Of a stretch of 64,000 nucleotides of DNA, positions 1 to 9,221 are shown in pieces. Within the stretch, counting starts at the first letter, position 1. Each line of letters begins with the position of its first letter. The DNA comes from Vibrio lentus (GTDB taxonomy: Bacteria; Pseudomonadota; Gammaproteobacteria; Enterobacterales; Vibrionaceae): assembly GCF_002875945.1 (NCBI RefSeq), contig NZ_MCZK01000006.1:37851-101850 (forward strand), in the 5' to 3' direction. Under the pieces are notes generated by a model that ran no database searches, was not told the DNA's origin, and saw only the letters and a program-made list of their open reading frames with translations. The position numbers and the translations under genes are program-made.

Positions 1-84
1 TTGCTCACGTGGATAAAAAAGGTGACTACCTGAGAGGTAGAGCACAAATAATGGGCAAGTTTTATCACTCGCTCTCAATTTTTC

Positions 85-98
85 TTGATATTTATCAA
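85..98. promoter_or_regulatory. FNR-type binding site
   Basis: TTGATATTTATCAA matches the FNR consensus TTGAT-N4-ATCAA exactly in both half sites. It lies in the gap beyond the 3' end of ycfP. In E. coli the gene after ycfP is ndh, which FNR represses. The site therefore fits oxygen control of a minus-strand gene starting left of the window. Confidence 0.6.
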
Positions 99-280
99 AA
101 TATTTTGCTTGGGAACATTATATATAGCAATAAGATGACCGCAACAAAAATCCTTACCCTCAATGAGGATTCGGGGATAATTAGTTAACGTTTGCGCAAG
201 CTTATCGATAAATGCGTAAACTCATCGATAAAACATATACAACTGTTTTATCAATGCCAGTTTCTAGGATTCAGATGTAA

Positions 281-310
281 AAAAGCAGCACTCAAATGAG
301 TGCTGCTTTT
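281..310 (-). terminator. Terminator after ycfP
   Basis: A perfect 14-bp inverted repeat (281-294 and 297-310) with A and T runs at its outer ends. It lies 19 bp past the ycfP stop and could act in both directions. Confidence 0.8.
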
Positions 311-328
311 ATAAAATAGAAGGGTGAA

Positions 329-868
329 TTAGGCGTTTTTAAACGCTTTCATTGCTTGAAGATGTTGAGAGATCTTTTTAAATTTATGACTCTCTTTTTC
401 ATCCCAGATTACCTCGTAGTAATCGCCAAGTTCAGCTTCCGTTCGCGTATTGTCGTGAATTTCATCTTCACGAGACAACACAACCAAACAGCGTCCCTTG
501 TTTTTCATACGATACTGAGCGACACACTTAGTCGCAATATCTTCATACTCTTCAGGACGGTCAATTCGACCCACCATATTGTTCTCTGGTTGCAGATTAG
601 GGTTGAAAACCACCTGCTTAATCCCACATAAGAAACCAATACGCTCTGACCAAAAACCCCCTAAACCAACACCACAGATAATGGGATGTGGATCATCAGA
701 TTGTTCTATCACTTTATGCACTTCTTTAAGAAGATGCTGCATATCGTGCTTTGGATGCAAAGTACTGTAGTTGATGAAACGAACGTCATCATCAATGAAT
801 TGCAACTGCAGTATTTTTTCGTGATTGCCCGGGCTAGTTGAGTCGAAGCCATGTAGATAAATAATCAT
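329..868 (-). CDS. ycfP: YcfP/UPF0227 alpha/beta-hydrolase-like protein
   Basis: A 179-aa protein closely matching the E. coli YcfP family, usual length about 180. The start [10 protein letters not shown] and the segment SPGNHEK are typical. The nucleophile-elbow position reads GVGLGGFW, with Leu where a hydrolase would have Ser; E. coli YcfP has the same change, so it is a family trait and catalysis is doubtful. The predicted role is a cytosolic esterase-fold protein of unknown substrate. A strong Shine-Dalgarno AGGGAGG precedes the start. It is the last gene of the leftward thiK/lpoB/ycfL/hinT neighbourhood. The usual enterobacterial nagZ between thiK and ycfP is absent here. Confidence 0.9.
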   Translation of the reverse strand: MIIYLHGFDSTSPGNHEKILQLQFIDDDVRFINYSTLHPKHDMQHLLKEVHKVIEQSDDPHPIICGVGLGGFWSERIGFLCGIKQVVFNPNLQPENNMVGRIDRPEEYEDIATKCVAQYRMKNKGRCLVVLSREDEIHDNTRTEAELGDYYEVIWDEKESHKFKKISQHLQAMKAFKNA

Positions 869-976
869 TAGTACCTCCCTGTTGAATATTGGTACGTTTT
901 AATTAATCTAACATGAAAAATAAGGTTTTAAAGGGAACACCAACGAAATTATATTTTTCACTTCCTAAACGTGATC

Positions 977-1831
977 CTAGCTACAGAAAGTGTGACTCAA
1001 TAACTCAGCTTCACGCAGATAACTTTCATCGCCCCAGAGTTGATGTGCCAGTAAATACCACAACATGGCCATCATTCGACTTCGAGGCAACCAAGCCTCT
1101 ACACCATCAAGCCAAGGCTGAACATCATGAATGCCTCTTAGCTGGCAGTACTTATTAACCGCTTCGATAACTGGCACCTCAGCAGCCGCAATCGTTAAGG
1201 TCAAGTCGAGCCTAGGGTCTGCTAGCGCCGCGTACTCCCAGTCAATGATCTTAATCCCACCTTGGTTCTTCACAAGGTTATAGCCACCGAGATCAAAATG
1301 ACACAAAGACAGGTCAACACTTGGGATACTTGGAGCCACCCGCCACTCTTGATAAATCTTGGTGCAGATTTCAGTCTTATGAATCGCATCAAGTTGAAGC
1401 CAGTAATGATCGACTCGCGCTGTGAAACTGAACGGTTGGAGCGGCAATCGCGCGGTATTAACCAAATGCACCGAGATCAGCGTCTTCAACAAATCCTCAA
1501 GCTCTAAGCCTTCGTAAAGAGTCTCACCCGCAATCCATTCAACCAATAAGCCTTGCTCATTGACCACTATTGGACTTGGCCCAATACCTAGCCGCTCAAT
1601 TGCAGAGAGCACTTGATACTCTTCATGACGAGAGATAAAGAAGGCTTTGGTGATCGGTGTGATTGGACGCCAAACATACGCAGTGCCATCGGCTAACACC
1701 AACTTCCAACATCGATTGGTCAAACCGCCTGTCAGCGTCTGTGCTCTAACCCGTGGTTCAGAAAAGTAACCATCCAGCGAACTCAAACTGGTATCAAGAA
1801 GCTTAGCCTCAGCCCAAGAAAAAATTGCCAT
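977..1831 (-). CDS. thiK: Thiamine kinase-like phosphotransferase
   Basis: A 284-aa aminoglycoside/choline-kinase-fold protein, probably phosphorylating thiamine or another small alcohol with ATP in the cytosol. An N-terminal nucleotide loop LTGGLTNRCW lies at residues 33-42. The catalytic loop CHFDLGGYN supplies H178, D180 and N185. The metal-binding DWE is at 197-199, followed by the usual DPRLDL. These are the Brenner-type motifs of the family. Its place between lpoB and ycfP matches E. coli thiK, which is the main reason for the symbol. Substrate specificity cannot be read from sequence. A hairpin lies between it and the upstream lpoB, so its expression may partly depend on readthrough. 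Confidence 0.75.
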   Translation of the reverse strand: MAIFSWAEAKLLDTSLSSLDGYFSEPRVRAQTLTGGLTNRCWKLVLADGTAYVWRPITPITKAFFISRHEEYQVLSAIERLGIGPSPIVVNEQGLLVEWIAGETLYEGLELEDLLKTLISVHLVNTARLPLQPFSFTARVDHYWLQLDAIHKTEICTKIYQEWRVAPSIPSVDLSLCHFDLGGYNLVKNQGGIKIIDWEYAALADPRLDLTLTIAAAEVPVIEAVNKYCQLRGIHDVQPWLDGVEAWLPRSRMMAMLWYLLAHQLWGDESYLREAELLSHTFCS

Positions 1832-1867
1832 TGCTCATTCCCTATAAACGTTTCCATTTCCCTACAA

Positions 1868-1898
1868 AAAAGACACTGACCAAAAGCCAGTGTCTTTT
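1868..1898 (-). terminator. Terminator between lpoB and thiK
   Basis: Inverted repeat of AAAAGACACTG (1868-1878) with its complement at 1888-1898, followed by a T run on the minus strand. It lies about 90 bp past the lpoB stop. Confidence 0.75.
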
Positions 1899-1985
1899 AT
1901 TAACAGCACATCATGTACTGCATTGGCGTGTGACCAAATCAAACGCTGTCTTTACCGGCTGCGTTTGGTTGGCAAGTAAGCGAGA

Positions 1986-2576
1986 TTAAAGACCCAGTAG
2001 GCTCTTCGATTGTTGCTTACGGATTTCAGTCTCGTCAGCCCATTCAATCAAGCCAGACTCAAGATCCATTAGACGCATTGTCATTTTGTAGTATACGTCT
2101 TCATCGCTACCGTCTTTCTTAACGATGCTTGATAGGTTGCCGTACAGCATGTACTGAGCACCAACCATTTTACCGAACTGGATTGCTGAGCTTTGGTTTA
2201 CAAGCTCATCGTTGTTTTGGAAGTTCAGTTGGTCACGAACAGACTCTACACGGTCCATATCAACGAAACGGAACTTACCAGAGTTCAGCATTTTAGTACT
2301 GATAGTGTCTGTGATTGACTCAGTATCGATGTGCTCACTGGTTTTGTTCTTAATGCGTTCTACGAATACGATTGGACGCTGCTCACGTGTGATGTAAGAA
2401 ACAGAACCAGAAGCCATCATGCTATCGACCATTTCGCCAGCAATCGTTTGAAGATCTGTTGAACCGAAATCGATTGTTGTGGTTTCTACTGCTTGTGCAT
2501 CACCGTAGCTTACCTTGTTTGAACAACCGCCTAAAATAACCGCTAAACCTAGTAGCGTAATGACACTCTTTTTCAT
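1986..2576 (-). CDS. lpoB: LpoB-like outer-membrane lipoprotein
   Basis: A 196-aa lipoprotein of the LpoB family, whose E. coli member activates penicillin-binding protein 1b from the outer membrane. The signal peptide ends in the lipobox LGGC with the lipidated Cys at residue 18. The folded domain begins near residue 30 and contains the RPIVFVERIKNKTSEHID and GKFRFVDMDRV segments typical of the family. It is followed by a terminator and preceded by another lipoprotein gene, ycfL, on the same strand, as in E. coli. Whether it activates PBP1b in Vibrio is inference from the family. Confidence 0.85.
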   Translation of the reverse strand: MKKSVITLLGLAVILGGCSNKVSYGDAQAVETTTIDFGSTDLQTIAGEMVDSMMASGSVSYITREQRPIVFVERIKNKTSEHIDTESITDTISTKMLNSGKFRFVDMDRVESVRDQLNFQNNDELVNQSSAIQFGKMVGAQYMLYGNLSSIVKKDGSDEDVYYKMTMRLMDLESGLIEWADETEIRKQQSKSLLGL

Positions 2577-2714
2577 TTTGTTTCCTCAACTTATCACTGA
2601 GCGGGGTTACCCTCACTCTTAAATTCTTATATTAGCGAATCAATGAATCCGCTTTCTGTAGCCCGAATCGATATTAACTCGAGCTCACTTTAACTATGTC
2701 TATTCTCGTAGAGC

Positions 2715-3098
2715 TTACTGCTCTCGGAACTGAACTCGGAACTGAGTTGCTTTCGGGTTTACCGACACTTCCGACAACGAAATACTTTCAAAGCCACGAA
2801 CAATCGCTTGCTTCCAAGGGCCTTGCTTTAAGTTGACCTCAAGCCCAGCATCGTCGTACCAGTAGAAACGATAAAGGATATGTTGATCGCCTTTATAGTT
2901 ACTGTTTAAACGCACAATACCTCTTGTGTGACCATCAATTTGATCAGTGCGGATATCATCAACCACAAGTCGACTGCCTAGCACGTTGTCACCAAAGAAT
3001 ACGTTTTGAGTTAGGCTATCAACCCTTACGCCTGCTGTGTTATCAGCACAACCAGCCAGAGCGATGACCGCTGCTACGCTCACTAACCACTTTTTCAT
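2715..3098 (-). CDS. ycfL: YcfL/DUF1425 lipoprotein
   Basis: A 127-aa predicted lipoprotein with lipobox LAGC (Cys17). The mature part is a small beta-rich domain with the segment YRFYWYDDAGLEV typical of YcfL. The function is unknown; the fixed association with lpoB suggests a cell-envelope role. Its start codon overlaps the last base of the upstream large lipoprotein gene, so the two are translationally coupled. Confidence 0.8.
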   Translation of the reverse strand: MKKWLVSVAAVIALAGCADNTAGVRVDSLTQNVFFGDNVLGSRLVVDDIRTDQIDGHTRGIVRLNSNYKGDQHILYRFYWYDDAGLEVNLKQGPWKQAIVRGFESISLSEVSVNPKATQFRVQFREQ

Positions 3099-4489
3099 TA
3101 CAGCCTCCCTAGCTGTTTATGCCACATTGTTGCGTTATTGCCTTGTCGAGAAATCCAAACCAAGGTGGTCTGCCCTTCTCTAATATCAAAGTCATACGTT
3201 CTAGCACCCGCTTCTAACGTATATTGACCGCTATTTGCTACAAACGTGCTGCTCTTGATCTCTGCGGGTAAAGATTGCCAGCTGCGCGTGTCTGGTTGTT
3301 CCGTAAAGGTATTCCAAACATTGAACAGAATGTTACCGACATCGTTGCCTTGGGTCGCTTCTTTACGAATGCGATCTTTCGCGACGACACGCAGTGCTTG
3401 GCGAATAACAATACTCGTCATGCGCTCAGATAAATCGTTTTGAGCCATTGCGTTTACATCCGTGATCAAGTGTTCTTGTAACGGTTGTCCACTGATTCGT
3501 AAGGCAGAAAAACGCTCTACGTTTTGGCTCGGATAATATGGCAGCGCCAGAGAATATATTGCCCCTTGATCGCGACTGTCATAAATAGGTAAATCTAAAC
3601 GCCAGCTGTCCATGGCTTGAACCGCGCTCTGCTCTTGCAGCACAATCACACGGCCTTGACCGCTGCCAATCTTAGACGATTGTTTGTAGCGTTTTTCAAG
3701 TGTCGCTAAATCTTGTCGCATTCCTAAACGAGCGGCTGTTGCCATGGTTCTATCAATAATTTCTTGGTTCTCTGGCATCACGGCCAAAGCACGTCGATAA
3801 TCTACATAGGCGCTGTTTAAGTCATTTGATGCTTCATAAAGCAGACCCGATAAAAACATCAGATACGCGTTCTGTACTGACTGCAGCTTTTTACCCGCGT
3901 CGGGGTAATTCGCAAGGATACTACCCACATTGGCAGACAAACCCTGCTTCTTCGCATCGTTGGCTGCACTTTCTAATTCAGCTTCACGTTGCTTCTTCGC
4001 TTGTTCTTGAACTTGGTTGGCGCGACGCATTTCGATCACCGCACCTTCTAAATCGTTCTTCTTGAGATAATTTAAACCGAGATAGAGATGAAGAAAGCCT
4101 AACTCGTAATCAGGCGGTACATACTCGGTAATATTATCATTCACAGCCAACGCACCCACACTGGTTGCACTGTCTGAAATAGAAATCACGGCTTTGTTTT
4201 GTTGATCTTTTACTGCCTGATCAGCCAATTCAAACGAAGACTTACTCTCAGGGTATTTTTGATCCAGCAGATTAATTCTGCCTCTTTCAAAGTTATCAAG
4301 GATATCGCCCGCTGCGTAATCTGGTAACTCTTGTTGAGCCTCTGAATAATCCCCAGATTTCACTGCTTGATAGATATCTTTGTTTTGCGCGCTGTAATGA
4401 CTGAACAGGCTACCTGCAGACATACTCGCACAACCCGCGGTCAACGCCGATAATAGGGCAATGGAAGCGAATCTTAACTGTTGCTTCAC
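3098..4489 (-). CDS. Large COG3014-type lipoprotein
   Basis: A 463-aa predicted outer-membrane lipoprotein with a GTG start preceded by GGAGACG. The lipobox is LTAGC with Cys20. Residues of roughly 30-240 are helical with a tetratricopeptide-like flavour, and the C-terminal part is beta-rich. I recognise it as the COG3014-type protein that accompanies ycfL and lpoB in vibrios. The biochemical function is unknown; an envelope-assembly or peptidoglycan-related role is suggested only by its neighbours. It overlaps ycfL by one base. Confidence 0.75.
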   Translation of the reverse strand: MKQQLRFASIALLSALTAGCASMSAGSLFSHYSAQNKDIYQAVKSGDYSEAQQELPDYAAGDILDNFERGRINLLDQKYPESKSSFELADQAVKDQQNKAVISISDSATSVGALAVNDNITEYVPPDYELGFLHLYLGLNYLKKNDLEGAVIEMRRANQVQEQAKKQREAELESAANDAKKQGLSANVGSILANYPDAGKKLQSVQNAYLMFLSGLLYEASNDLNSAYVDYRRALAVMPENQEIIDRTMATAARLGMRQDLATLEKRYKQSSKIGSGQGRVIVLQEQSAVQAMDSWRLDLPIYDSRDQGAIYSLALPYYPSQNVERFSALRISGQPLQEHLITDVNAMAQNDLSERMTSIVIRQALRVVAKDRIRKEATQGNDVGNILFNVWNTFTEQPDTRSWQSLPAEIKSSTFVANSGQYTLEAGARTYDFDIREGQTTLVWISRQGNNATMWHKQLGRL

Positions 4490-4528
4490 TTATCGTCTCC
4501 GTGCATGTTTAAAATGCCAACTTTGTTA

Positions 4529-4792
4529 GGGTCTGCTGACCTTTCGTGGTTAAATTTTGTTCGAGATAGAATCGTTTTAGGCGCGGCAAGGAGTATATAG
4601 CCTAGTCATTCTAAGTTAATACTTCTTAACAAAGCATAAAACGATTCTAGCCGAACCCTTCGGGCAGTCTTTGTGGTTCATTTCTACTGCGTTATCAGCT
4701 TCTCATGTAGACTAGCTACACTTCAAAGCCTCTGCCTTGTAGAAATTTCCCACAAAGTGCTGCAAAAATCAGCTCGAAAGATCAACAGACCC
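4529..4792. repeat. MITE-like element with TA target duplication
   Basis: A 264-bp non-coding element whose ends are inverted copies: GGGTCTGCTGACCTTTCG at the left and, read inward from the right, GGGTCTGTTGATCTTTCG (2 mismatches in 18). Each end is flanked by TA (4527-4528 and 4793-4794), as expected for insertion by an IS630/Tc1-mariner-type transposase. Inside there is a perfect 13-bp inverted repeat TAGAATCGTTTTA (4567-4579 and 4637-4649). No transposase is encoded. It sits in the 525-bp gap upstream of the large lipoprotein gene. Confidence 0.75.
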
Positions 4793-4794
4793 TA

Positions 4795-5014
4795 GTCTCA
4801 TTATCAAAACGAAACCTGTTGTTAAAAGGATCTCAGGCAAGTTGTTACCTGCTTAATTTAGCTCTGCCTAGGTGATGCCGATATTCAGACAACAGATAAA
4901 ACTTAAAGTTGGCATACAAACAACAAATTTTCCAACTGGCTGTTTATGTTAGTTAACCCATTCACTTGTATTAACGAGCTCATTAACTTTTTCGTTAGCG
5001 CATTAGCCTTTTAA
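4795..5014. other. Gap between MITE and hinT
   Basis: No gene is seen. Near 4975-5030 the motif CATTA recurs in a loose repeat. There is no strong hairpin for the end of hinT. Confidence 0.4.
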
Positions 5015-5365
5015 TTAGCTCATTAAAAGAGGGCCAAGCGGACGACCACCCACTAAATGCATGTGAATATGGTAAACCTCTTGGCCACCGTGAGAATTAC
5101 AGTTCACGATAAGACGGTAACCATCTTCTGCGATGCCTTCTTCTTTTGCTAACTTACGAGCAACAGTAAACATGCGTCCCATCATTGCTTCATCTTCCAC
5201 TTCAACATCGTTGGTTGTAGGAATAAGCTTGTTTGGGATGATTAGGATATGGCTAGGAGCGCGAGGGTTAATATCACGGAATGCCGTTACTAAGTCGTCT
5301 TGGTATAGCAGATCTGCTGGGATTTCTTTATTGATGATCTTACTAAAAATGGTTTCTTCAGCCAT
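5015..5365 (-). CDS. hinT: HIT-family purine nucleoside phosphoramidase
   Basis: A 116-aa HIT protein, the usual length for HinT. It hydrolyses adenosine phosphoramidates and acyl-adenylates in the cytosol. The histidine triad HIHMHL lies near residues 99-104, with an upstream HILIIPNK segment and the [13 protein letters not shown] approach typical of bacterial HinT. A GGAGAG ribosome site precedes the start. It is upstream of the lipoprotein cluster, as in E. coli hinT-ycfL-lpoB, but here a MITE separates them. Confidence 0.93.
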   Translation of the reverse strand: MAEETIFSKIINKEIPADLLYQDDLVTAFRDINPRAPSHILIIPNKLIPTTNDVEVEDEAMMGRMFTVARKLAKEEGIAEDGYRLIVNCNSHGGQEVYHIHMHLVGGRPLGPLLMS

Positions 5366-5641
5366 GTTTCTCTCCGATAAAACATTGAATTTTTAATGCT
5401 TTGAGTATGCGCTATGCCGCATCAAACCACAATAAATCTGCTCTAAAGCATAATAAAAAACACCGTTCAAATCAAAGAAAACGAGTCTTAGCTCTCAAGA
5501 ATGGCATATTGGTTATAACTGAGCGTTATTTTTGACGTGTGCGTCATAAAATGCGTAAGCGGAGCTCAATAGAATGCTGACAATTTTGTTAGTTTTACTT
5601 TGACCTGACATTAGGTCTGCATTTTTATTAGGGAGAAAGCC

Positions 5642-7633
5642 ATGAAGGGATCTGTGATCAAGCGTATGTACGCTGGTTTCGCACTGATCATCATCATGTT
5701 CGCAGTCACGATAACCATCATGATGAACAGCATGAATCAGATACACAGCAATTTTGAGAGTGTCTCAGAAACCTCATTGCCGCTTGTTGCGCTTTCAAAT
5801 CAAACAAGTGTCCAATTGCTCTCTGCTGATAAGTCATTCAAAGACTTCTTAACCACACAAAACGCTGAACGTATGGCTGCAATGCGTTCAACATTTGCCG
5901 AATCACAAGACGCTTTCTCTGAAGTATTAGGAAGATTAGAAGCCGCGAGTGAAGACAACATCACTCTCGTTGAGCGTGTTACTCAGTTAAGAGCCATGGA
6001 AGAGCGCTACTTTACTGAAGCCGCAGAAGCGATGACCAACTATGTGGCAATGTTCGAAGCACAAGAGCAAGTACAAAAAGCATCGCGTGATTTTCAGCGC
6101 TTACATTCTGAATTAACAGTTGGAATGAAAGAGTACGTTGCCGACCAAAAAAGCATCTCTGTAAAAGTAATGGCGAAAAGCTACTTCATCAAACTGCAAG
6201 ACGCTGAGGTTATCACTTCAGATGCGCTAGCAAGCTCTGATGTGGCATTCGTGCAAAAAGCCGTGAACCAAAACAAGAAGGCCGTGACTCACCTAAATTA
6301 CGCATACCGTGGTTTAGCGACACAACTGCCTGCGCTTAAAAATGTCTTCGATGAATCGGTTCAGAAATTCACCAAAGACGTAGGCCAGAAAGGCGGCGTA
6401 CTAGATAAACACAACAACTACCTGCAAGCGAAACAAGCGCTGTACGTCAACATCGCAAACCTAGCCGTTGAAGTTGACCAAGCAATGGCGGTATTGGATT
6501 CATTCAATGTGACTGCTGAAGAGCAACTCAACGCATCTTTAGCTGACGCGAGTAGCATCTACGACAAAGGCCTATTCAACGCAATTGCGATTGGTATTGT
6601 TGTTACCGTATTTGCAGCCGCGATTGGTTACCACATTGCACACAGTGTAAGAGAGCCATTAACTCGTATTCTAGGCACATTAGAAGGCCTGACTGAAGGC
6701 GATATGACTCAGCGTATCGATATTCGTTATGACAACGAATTCAGCCGTGTGAGCCGTCACATCAACACCTTGGCCGACAATCTACGCAATATTCTGGTGA
6801 AGCTGAATGACGCTTCCGATGACTTAACGAAGACTGCAAGCGTAAACCAAAAAACCTCTACAGAAACACAGGCTCAACTGAACAGCCAACGCGAACAAAC
6901 GGCAACCGTCGCGACTGCGATGACAGAGATGTCTCATTCAGTACAAGAAGTGGCAAACAGTGCGCAAAGCTCTTTAACCATGGTTCAACAAGTGGAATCG
7001 GCTTCTGAATCTGGTCGTCAAATCATGAACACCAACATCAGCACCATTAACCAACTTGAGGTTCGCTTGACCGAATCTGTAGGTGCGGTAGGTGAGCTGC
7101 AACAGATGAGTAGCCAGATTGGTTCTATTCTCGATGTTATCCGCGGGATTGCCGAGCAAACCAACCTACTCGCTCTGAATGCAGCGATCGAAGCGGCGCG
7201 TGCCGGTGAACAAGGTCGTGGTTTTGCCGTTGTTGCCGATGAAGTTCGAGTGCTTGCACAGAAGACGACACAGTCAACGTCTGAAATCGAGACCATGATC
7301 AGTAATCTGCAATCAAGCTCGAAAACGGCAAGCAACGTGATTGAAAGTTGTATGAGCGACATGGACATGTCGGTTCAACAAGCTTCAAGCGCAAACAGTG
7401 CCATGGAAGAAATCCAAGCATTGATTCTAGAGATCAGCCATATGAGTACACACATCTCTCAAGCAGCCGCTGAGCAGAGTGAAACTTCTGGCGATATCGC
7501 GCGCAACATCGAAGACATCAACCACATTGCAGATGCAAGTTATCAAGCAATGTCATCGATTGCAGAAGCGAGCCAAAACCTAACGATTCTGGCAAATCAG
7601 CAAGGTGATTTGGTTCATCAATTCAAGCTATAG
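5642..7633 (+). CDS. Methyl-accepting chemotaxis protein
   Basis: A 663-aa chemoreceptor. A first membrane helix at about residues 11-30 and a second at about 314-335 enclose a roughly 280-aa all-helical periplasmic sensor, possibly of the helical bimodular type. A HAMP linker follows (about 335-390), then a long coiled-coil signalling domain. Its hairpin tip contains the hallmark [19 protein letters not shown]. There is no C-terminal CheR/CheB docking pentapeptide; the protein ends VHQFKL. The ligand is unknown. The gene has GGGAGA before the start and is closed by a very strong terminator, so it is monocistronic. Confidence 0.93.
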   Translation: MKGSVIKRMYAGFALIIIMFAVTITIMMNSMNQIHSNFESVSETSLPLVALSNQTSVQLLSADKSFKDFLTTQNAERMAAMRSTFAESQDAFSEVLGRLEAASEDNITLVERVTQLRAMEERYFTEAAEAMTNYVAMFEAQEQVQKASRDFQRLHSELTVGMKEYVADQKSISVKVMAKSYFIKLQDAEVITSDALASSDVAFVQKAVNQNKKAVTHLNYAYRGLATQLPALKNVFDESVQKFTKDVGQKGGVLDKHNNYLQAKQALYVNIANLAVEVDQAMAVLDSFNVTAEEQLNASLADASSIYDKGLFNAIAIGIVVTVFAAAIGYHIAHSVREPLTRILGTLEGLTEGDMTQRIDIRYDNEFSRVSRHINTLADNLRNILVKLNDASDDLTKTASVNQKTSTETQAQLNSQREQTATVATAMTEMSHSVQEVANSAQSSLTMVQQVESASESGRQIMNTNISTINQLEVRLTESVGAVGELQQMSSQIGSILDVIRGIAEQTNLLALNAAIEAARAGEQGRGFAVVADEVRVLAQKTTQSTSEIETMISNLQSSSKTASNVIESCMSDMDMSVQQASSANSAMEEIQALILEISHMSTHISQAAAEQSETSGDIARNIEDINHIADASYQAMSSIAEASQNLTILANQQGDLVHQFKL

Positions 7634-7703
7634 GTAGCTGAGAAATTGATAGATATTTAGTGAAAATATTGGGACTTATTACCCAATAGTGGTAACTATT
7701 TGA

Positions 7704-7741
7704 ACAAGGGCAACTTTTATCAAGGGTTGCCCTTGTTTTTT
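7704..7741 (+). terminator. Terminator after chemoreceptor gene
   Basis: Perfect 11-bp stem ACAAGGGCAAC (7704-7714) with its complement at 7726-7736, followed by a run of T. Confidence 0.9.
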
Positions 7742-7831
7742 ATGATCTTTGTCATTATATGATTATTAAGGCTTGCTGCTTCCCGTTTTTTTCTTTCACC
7801 TTTATGAGCGAGCCGCTATTAAGGAATTTAT

Positions 7832-8998
7832 ATGGCTGTTCATGTTGGCATTATCGATCAAGACCCCATTCGCTTGATCACCCCACTACTCGATAACCGA
7901 ACGATCAGCACTCATATCGTGTTTATCGGCGACAAGAATCAAGTCAGTATGTACCAACGCTTAGACAGCGTTTTACAGAAGCGCGACATTACCAGTGAGT
8001 TTTTCGAGATTCCAACCCTCGTAAATACATCTGCGATTAAAGCCTCTATCCAAAACCTTGCCGAAGACCTCAAAGCTCGTGGAGAAGAAGTGAAACTCAA
8101 CGCGAGTTGTGGCCTTCGTCACCGCCTACTTTCTGTGTACGAAGTGTTCCGCACTTACCACTGGCCAATCTTTGTGGTTGAACCGAACAGTGACAAGCTG
8201 TGCTGGTTATACCCAAGTGGTAAAGAAGACGCACAAGTACAAGACCGTATTACCATCGACGACTACCTAACGGTGTTTGGTGCTCGTGGTGAATTCAGCG
8301 ATGTACAGCTGTCTCCGCAACTTGACCAGAAACTGTATGAACTGGGTGAACGTTGGGCAAGTAACGCATTAGAGTTAGGTCCAGGCCTCGCAACATTGAA
8401 CTACCTTGCAACAACCTGCCGTAAAGAACAGAAGCTCGATGTCGGCTTGTCTGAAAAACAACAAGGCTACCGTGAACTCAACATGCTACTGAGTGATTTA
8501 GTAGAAGCGAAGATTGCCACTTATGACAATGGTATTTTGACGTTTGCCAATGAAGATGCACGACGTTTCTCAAACGGTGAATGGCTAGAGACTCTGGTTC
8601 ACAGCACAGTTAAACAAATCCAAGATGACATGCCGACCATCCAAGACCGTTCTTTGAATGTTCAAGTTTACCGCCAATTAGGTGAGCGTGAGGTTCGTAA
8701 TGAGCTTGATGTTGCTTCTGTCGTGAACAATAAGCTGCACATCATCGAATGTAAGACCAAAGGCATGCGTGATGATGGTGATGACACCTTGTACAAGCTG
8801 GAATCGCTGAGAGACCTATTAGGCGGCCTACAAGCACGTGCCATGCTAGTGAGCTTCCGCCCTCTTCGTCATAATGACATCACACGAGCAGAAGACCTTG
8901 GCCTTGCGTTGATTGGTCCTGACGAATTGAAAGATCTGAAAACACATCTAACGGCATGGTTTACCGCAGCCGGTGGTGATGAAGATTTAGAGTGCTAA
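7832..8998 (+). CDS. CARF-domain nuclease, Card1/Can2 (DUF1887) type
   Basis: A 388-aa protein that I recognise as an orthologue of V. cholerae VC1899, a structural prototype of CARF domains. Residues about 1-145 form the CARF-type ligand-binding fold; its signature loop reads LNASCGLRH at 89-97. A linker/helical region follows, and residues about 245-380 carry a PD-(D/E)xK nuclease core, with D293 in NELDV and E306-x-K308 in IIECK. Relatives Card1 and Can2 are activated by cyclic tetra-adenylate from type III CRISPR and cut DNA or RNA. No CRISPR array, cas gene or cyclase is present here. It is monocistronic, with AAGGA before the start and terminators on both sides. Confidence 0.88.
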   Translation: MAVHVGIIDQDPIRLITPLLDNRTISTHIVFIGDKNQVSMYQRLDSVLQKRDITSEFFEIPTLVNTSAIKASIQNLAEDLKARGEEVKLNASCGLRHRLLSVYEVFRTYHWPIFVVEPNSDKLCWLYPSGKEDAQVQDRITIDDYLTVFGARGEFSDVQLSPQLDQKLYELGERWASNALELGPGLATLNYLATTCRKEQKLDVGLSEKQQGYRELNMLLSDLVEAKIATYDNGILTFANEDARRFSNGEWLETLVHSTVKQIQDDMPTIQDRSLNVQVYRQLGEREVRNELDVASVVNNKLHIIECKTKGMRDDGDDTLYKLESLRDLLGGLQARAMLVSFRPLRHNDITRAEDLGLALIGPDELKDLKTHLTAWFTAAGGDEDLEC

Positions 8999-9041
8999 AA
9001 ACCAATAGACTCTTGAGAGCTCAACGCTCTTAAGTAAATTT

Positions 9042-9077
9042 AAAAAGGCGAATGACGATTAAGTCACTCGCCTTTTT
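9042..9077 (+). terminator. Terminator after CARF nuclease gene
   Basis: A stem of AAAAAGGCGA plus TGAC around one mismatch (9042-9056 with 9063-9077), ending in a T run. Confidence 0.8.
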
Positions 9078-9153
9078 TGTTCTCCGCCTATTCGTCTGTT
9101 TCGCTCTATTTTCATCTTTCAACTATCTATGCTTTTAATTTCTTTACCCCATA

Positions 9154-9187
9154 AAAAATGGCCGCATCATTCGATGCGGCCATTTTT
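9154..9187 (-). terminator. Terminator after udp
   Basis: Perfect 15-bp inverted repeat (9154-9168 and 9173-9187) built on AAAAATGGCCGCATC, about 35 bp past the udp stop. Confidence 0.9.
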
Positions 9188-9221
9188 AAATCTTGGAAAC
9201 AGACTTAATGCATTTTAAAAC

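Larger units (their letters stand above)
1..328. other. Left-edge non-coding stretch
   Basis: No convincing gene is seen. One plus-strand frame is open from base 3 to a stop at 188, but it has no start inside the window and does not resemble a known protein, so I treat it as chance. The stretch holds a perfect FNR box (85-98), two ATCGATAA motifs near 204-231 and a terminator hairpin at 281-310. In E. coli ndh follows ycfP on the same strand, so this is probably the upstream region of a minus-strand ndh lying just outside the window. That last step is inference from gene order. Confidence 0.5.

Noticed and set aside
3..188. Open plus-strand frame entering from the left edge
   Set aside because: No start in the window, no recognisable protein features, and it overlaps a perfect FNR box in what looks like promoter DNA.
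4567..4649. Internal inverted repeat of the MITE read as a terminator
   Set aside because: The 57-bp loop and its place inside a larger element with its own ends make a terminator role unlikely.
5513..5746. Minus-strand frame overlapping the chemoreceptor start
   Set aside because: It is antisense to the signal-anchor region of the chemoreceptor and has no ribosome site.
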